Shown here: in pieces, positions 60,681-64,000 of the stretch
Numbering within the stretch: position 1 is the first letter of the stretch
Layout of the letters: the number at the start of each line of letters is the position of its first letter
Assembly (NCBI GenBank): GCA_964396375.1
Contig: CAYNEY010000016.1
Coordinates: 42,886 to 106,885, forward strand
Direction: 5' to 3'
From: FEN-1139 sp964396375
Lineage (GTDB): Bacteria; Myxococcota_A; Polyangia; Polyangiales; Polyangiaceae
Length of the DNA: 64,000 bases
Notes under the pieces: generated by a model
Databases searched by the model: none
Seen by the model: the letters and a program-made list of their open reading frames with translations, nothing else
What the model was told of the DNA's origin: nothing
Position numbers and translations under genes: made by a program

Positions 60681-61265
60681 GTGGTAGTGAGGCGTCCAGG
60701 GCTCAAGGTTCTCGTGCTTCTGCTCCTCGCGTCGACCTTGGTGGTCGCGTTGGTGGTCGCTCTTGGTTCCCGGAGCACCCCGCCCCTTGGCTCGAAGGGT
60801 GAGGTTCCAGAAACCGAGCCCGTGTTGCCCCGAGAGGGGCTCGAGCCCGAGGTGAGCCGTGCTTCGGGCGCGGGAGGGAGCGAGCCACGTGCGATCACTC
60901 GGCCCGAAGGTGGGACCGAGCAGCGCCGGGCGCGTGTGGCAGGTGAGGAGCTGGAAGATACAGAGCTCATCGAGCGGATCCGGGAGAGTCTCGTTGACGA
61001 TCCACGCCAAGCGCTCCAACTGCTCTCCGAGCACGAACGGCGGGCTCCCGACAGTCCGAATGCCGAGACGCGGGACGAACTCAGGGTGTTCGCGTTGTCG
61101 AATGCAAAGATGGTGGATCAGGCACGCAGCGCGGCCGCGAGGTACCTGAAGCGGTACCCCGAGGGGCGGCAGCGCGACCTGATGCACCGCCGCGCACACG
61201 GACGCGGTGAAGGGGAGCCGCCGCGACAGATCACGGTGCGAGACGAAACGTCTCTGAGCCGATGA
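60681..61265 (+). CDS. Membrane-anchored periplasmic protein with TPR-like C terminus
   Basis: A GTG start at 60681 (GTG at 60687 is also possible) has GAGGAGG upstream. The 194-residue product has one N-terminal membrane segment (LKVLVLLLLASTLVVALVVAL), a Pro/Glu/Gly-rich linker and a helical TPR-like end (LIERIRESLVDDPRQALQLLSEHER). The layout resembles small periplasmic scaffold proteins in myxobacterial operons. It is 20 bases after the beta-helix lipoprotein gene and probably co-transcribed. Function unknown. Confidence 0.6.
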   Translation: MVVRRPGLKVLVLLLLASTLVVALVVALGSRSTPPLGSKGEVPETEPVLPREGLEPEVSRASGAGGSEPRAITRPEGGTEQRRARVAGEELEDTELIERIRESLVDDPRQALQLLSEHERRAPDSPNAETRDELRVFALSNAKMVDQARSAAARYLKRYPEGRQRDLMHRRAHGRGEGEPPRQITVRDETSLSR

Positions 61266-61571
61266 ACCGTGCGCCTGCCTTGGGCGTCTCCGCACTCAAG
61301 GCCGCCATCGTGACCCGGGGAGCCGGGATCTCGATCGGTCTGCTTTGGGTCACCCGAAGGGTGGGAGCGCTTGCGGGCGGTGCTCCGCGGCGACTCGGAT
61401 GGCTTCGGCCGCGTCAGCCCACTTTCGTCCCGATGATGCTGCGACGTACCGCCGAAAGACGAGGAAGCCCGCTTTCGGCCGAAGGCGGCAGCGATCAACG
61501 CTAGCATCTTGCCCTCGCCTTGACTAGATCGTCGGAAGGTGGGCACGGCACCTGGAGTTTTCGACGGTTCA

Positions 61572-63065
61572 GTGAAGGCGCGCACGGGCCAAGAGCGCGC
61601 GCCGCGCCTCGGTCTCGTGCTCGCGCTCCTTGGCATCGGCACCTCTCCGGCAGCGTTGGCGCAGAGCAACCCAGGTGAGGTACCTCTCGGGGGCCGCTCG
61701 ACCCTGATGGGCGGAACCGGCGTGGCCTTGGGACGCGACGGCGCGGCTCCCTTTCTGAATCCCGCCACCATGACCCGGATCGGCGACACCCGCCTCGCCT
61801 TCTCCGTGCACCTCTACCGCTATGCACAGAGTAGCGTAAAGGACCTGGTCCAGATCCCGAACACGGATGGAGGGGTCAAAACCGAGGACTATACGAAGAG
61901 CACGCTCTCGGGTGTGCCCTCCAGCTTCTGCGCGTTCGTCACCCTCGCGGGTCTCATCCCCGAAGAGAGCCGGGGTTGGCTCTCGGTGGTGCGCGGCTCG
62001 TCGGGGCGCACCAAGCTGGGACTCTGCGGCGCGACCATCGAGCGGGAGACACTGGACTTTTCCGCGGAGAACCGGACCTTCGAAGACGCGAACACGGTGG
62101 TCTCGGCCAACCTGGCCGAGGAGACCACCTGGCAGCGGCAGAGTCTGGGCCCGTCCCTCAGCTATCAGTTGACCGACAGGCTCGCCCTCGGGGCTTCGCT
62201 GCATTTCATCAACACGACGGCCAATAAGCGCGAGTCGCTTTCGGTGGTGACTGGCGAGCGTGACACGGAACTCACCGTGGCAAGCTACGAGCGGCAACTC
62301 CGCGCCTCAGCCCTGGACGGCGCCACGACCCTGGGCATCACCTACCGGCGAGGGCGCCTCACCCATGGGCTCAGTCTGCGCTTGCCAAGCATCCGCTTCT
62401 CGGAGTCGGCGCGGCTGGTGCGCTTCGAGGCACCTGCCGAAGGAGCAGCGTCCCTAGGTCATGCAAAAGGGAAGCTGAGCGCGCCGCTGCCGCCGGTGAT
62501 TGCTTGGGGCACTGGGCTCGAATGGCAAGACACCTCGCTGGAATTCGACGTGGTAGTGGGATTCGGAGGCCGCAACTCGACCAGCACGCGTTTCGTCGAG
62601 ACCACCCTCTCCGCCGAGGACGGCACCAGCCACACGCGTGTGGGAGCAGCCGAGACTCGCGGTCGTTCCGCAGTGTCGTTTCGAGTGGGTGGGGAGACCT
62701 TCCTCTCGCCTTCCGTGAGCCTGCTCGGGGGGCTGCGCTACGAGCCGAGCCGGATCGTGGCCTCCCTTGAACAGCATTCCTATCGAATGGCGCCGAGCGA
62801 TCAATCGATGGCGGCGGTCTCCCTCGGCCTCGGCTCCTACGGAAGAGGCTCCGATCTCTTGATCGGCACCGAGCTCTCCTCGGCCTGGGGCCGGCTGCCG
62901 GTGATGGCGCCGAGCCTCTCTGGCACCGAGGCGCGCTTGGTGCAGCGCCACACCTTCGCTGCTCTGGTCGTGCTCTCCGGCAGCGTCGGGCTCTCATCGG
63001 TGAAAGCGGCGCTCCACAACCTAAGGAGCATCGAGCCCGGGCGCGGTGAGCCGAATCAGCCCTAG
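61572..63065 (+). CDS. Outer-membrane beta-barrel protein (FadL/OmpP1-like)
   Basis: The GTG at 61572 starts a classical signal peptide (cleavage after ALAQ region); 61539 is a longer alternative. The 497-residue product has the FadL-like opening GGRSTLMGGTGVALGRDGAAPFLNPATM, described in parts, and then many alternating amphipathic strands typical of a barrel (LALGASLHFINTT, LEFDVVVGFGG, SVSLLGGLRYEPS). It is likely an outer-membrane transporter for hydrophobic compounds or a related barrel. 61,266-61,571 shows no convincing gene. Confidence 0.7.
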   Translation: MKARTGQERAPRLGLVLALLGIGTSPAALAQSNPGEVPLGGRSTLMGGTGVALGRDGAAPFLNPATMTRIGDTRLAFSVHLYRYAQSSVKDLVQIPNTDGGVKTEDYTKSTLSGVPSSFCAFVTLAGLIPEESRGWLSVVRGSSGRTKLGLCGATIERETLDFSAENRTFEDANTVVSANLAEETTWQRQSLGPSLSYQLTDRLALGASLHFINTTANKRESLSVVTGERDTELTVASYERQLRASALDGATTLGITYRRGRLTHGLSLRLPSIRFSESARLVRFEAPAEGAASLGHAKGKLSAPLPPVIAWGTGLEWQDTSLEFDVVVGFGGRNSTSTRFVETTLSAEDGTSHTRVGAAETRGRSAVSFRVGGETFLSPSVSLLGGLRYEPSRIVASLEQHSYRMAPSDQSMAAVSLGLGSYGRGSDLLIGTELSSAWGRLPVMAPSLSGTEARLVQRHTFAALVVLSGSVGLSSVKAALHNLRSIEPGRGEPNQP

Positions 63066-63068
63066 GAC

Positions 63069-63890
63069 TCAGCGTTCCTGCCGCGGAGATGTGGGGAGTT
63101 CGTGGCGCTCATTGGCTGGTTCGAAGCGTGCCGCGTGCTCGTGGCGCAAACCCGAAGCGAGGAACTCCTTCGGCGAGGCCCCGACCAGCTCCGAGAAGAT
63201 CCGATGACACTGTGAGTAGCTGCCGAAACCGGCCAGCTGCGCCGCCCGCATGAGGTGGTCGGTCTGCGTGTCGACACAACGCAGGAACTCGAGCACGCGA
63301 ACCCGGTTCTTGAACGCTTGCAACGTGAGCCCATTGTCACGGTGAAACCGCCGGCTCACGTCCCCCCGGTTGCTTCCCAAGTCGCGTGCTAGCTCGTCAC
63401 GCCGCTTGAGCGCACCCGAGACCAATAGTGACGCTGCCTGTGCGCCGAGGGCACCCTCGTGACCGAGCTCCGAAGCTAGCGACAGCAGTGGGAGCAGAGC
63501 CTGCTCGCTCGGATCCCGGTTGCAGAGGTCAGCGAACTCCTCCAATTCTCGCTCGTCGAGTTGATGACATTGGACCGCCAGCGCCAAGCGACGCCCAGTC
63601 TCGCGGCGCCAAGCCTGCACCAAGGAGGTGTCGTAGCCAATGGCGAAGAGCTCGAGATCAGCGCTGGCACCGACCATTTCGTGTTCGATGCCCGGAGGCA
63701 GTACGAGCAGGCTGCCTCGCCGCACGCTGAACTCTCGCTCACCTACCGTGAACTGACCCTGCCCACGGAGCACGAGATTCACCTCCGGCTCGGCGTGGAA
63801 GTGCTGGGGTCTCCTGTAGCTCGGTTGGTACCGCCAGGCCTGGGCGCGCCGGTGCGACGGCAGAGGGAAGGGTTGGAGGAGAGGTCGCAC
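63069..63890 (-). CDS. AraC-family transcriptional regulator with cupin sensor domain
   Basis: The 273-residue product has an N-terminal cupin-like sensor domain (HFHAEPEVNLVLRGQGQFTVGERE, LLVLPPGIEHEM; in parts) and a C-terminal AraC DNA-binding region. In the latter are NRGDVSRRFHRDNGLTLQAFKNRVRV and a second helix-turn-helix AAQLAGFGSYSQCHRIFSELVGASP (parts). Effector unknown. It converges with the outer-membrane barrel gene with three bases between them. Confidence 0.85.
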   Translation of the reverse strand: MRPLLQPFPLPSHRRAQAWRYQPSYRRPQHFHAEPEVNLVLRGQGQFTVGEREFSVRRGSLLVLPPGIEHEMVGASADLELFAIGYDTSLVQAWRRETGRRLALAVQCHQLDERELEEFADLCNRDPSEQALLPLLSLASELGHEGALGAQAASLLVSGALKRRDELARDLGSNRGDVSRRFHRDNGLTLQAFKNRVRVLEFLRCVDTQTDHLMRAAQLAGFGSYSQCHRIFSELVGASPKEFLASGLRHEHAARFEPANERHELPTSPRQER

Positions 63891-63927
63891 GACCCATCCA
63901 TTCTACTCTGGGCCGCGGTTTTGCACC

Positions 63928-64000
63928 ATGTCGCCAGCTCCCCTCACAGCATCGATCGGTGGTCGTTGGGCCGAGATCGGGGGCTCCGAGAGAGGCTCCG
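63928..64000 (+). CDS. Possible start of a gene running off the window
   Basis: An ATG at 63928 opens a frame (MSPAPLTASIGGRWAEIGG) that continues to the window edge. It is divergent from the AraC-type regulator, a common place for a regulated target. No ribosome site is evident and the length seen is too short to identify it. Confidence 0.35.
   Translation, partial: MSPAPLTASIGGRWAEIGGSERGS

Noticed and set aside
61262..61504. 80-codon plus-strand ORF overlapping the end of the TPR-like gene
   Set aside because: Arg/Gly/Pro-rich sequence with no structure, and a competing minus-strand frame is equally open; only the ATGA overlap favours it.

Overview
The window looks like chromosome from a high-GC member of the Myxococcota (class Polyangiia or a relative). 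The evidence is MYXO-CTERM-like tails (a Cys-rich tag, a hydrophobic segment, then an Arg cluster) on two secreted proteins, Gly/Ala-rich lipoproteins with Cys-rich repeats, and a mix of ECF sigma factors, hybrid kinases and outer-membrane proteins. It divides into an accessory island (left end to about 23,834) and a core-like chromosome (about 24,470 to the end). A 100-N assembly gap lies at 31,283-31,382.

The island carries the 3' end of an integrative element. A tyrosine integrase (22,461-23,852) and an excisionase-like protein sit beside a minus-strand tRNA-Arg(ACG), and the integrase gene reads antisense through the whole tRNA. The tRNA 3' end faces the island, as expected for tRNA-targeted integration. 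No second attachment site is visible, so the other end should lie left of position 1. A replication-relaxation protein and a VirD4/HerA-like ATPase suggest a conjugative or mobilizable element.

The island cargo has several blocks. (1) A truncated T5orf172 protein is followed by an FRG-domain protein. (2) A two-gene unit pairs an unknown protein with an XRE-ImmA/IrrE metallopeptidase, behind a promoter placed for a leaderless mRNA. (3) A minus-strand operon begins with an ECF-like sigma factor and ends with a 1005-residue single-pass membrane protein. (4) A tightly coupled eight-gene operon (9,403-14,427) encodes an E2-like enzyme with a candidate catalytic Cys, two small proteins, a JAB/JAMM protease fused to an E2-like domain without that Cys, an E1/ThiF enzyme, a small membrane protein, a VirD4/HerA-like ATPase and a membrane zinc-ribbon protein. 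This ubiquitin-like conjugation module joined to a DNA-pumping-type ATPase is the best candidate for an undescribed system. (5) An anti-phage dCTP deaminase (DcdV/AvcD type) is translationally coupled to a DUF488-like protein. (6) The end nearest the integrase holds two diverged paralogues of an unrecognised family, structured noncoding stretches and a leader mini-ORF before the excisionase/integrase pair.

The core side holds an acyl-CoA carboxylase carboxyltransferase, a subtilisin-like protease, a cluster of surface lipoproteins (Cys-repeat, VWA), a neutral-ceramidase-like lipoprotein, an SDR enzyme, a PhaR-like regulator, an ECF sigma/anti-sigma pair, an archaemetzincin-like protease and a hybrid histidine kinase. 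Three consecutive genes (42,333-44,310) resemble type III secretion tip/translocon proteins without any apparatus genes in view. Then come rplU-rpmA, a HAD phosphatase that appears to start at CTG, mutL-miaA, proteins of unknown function, a PAS-GGDEF-EAL protein whose GGDEF is degenerate, a frameshifted lipoprotein gene, a DUF11-like MYXO-CTERM protein, a beta-helix lipoprotein, an outer-membrane barrel and an AraC regulator.
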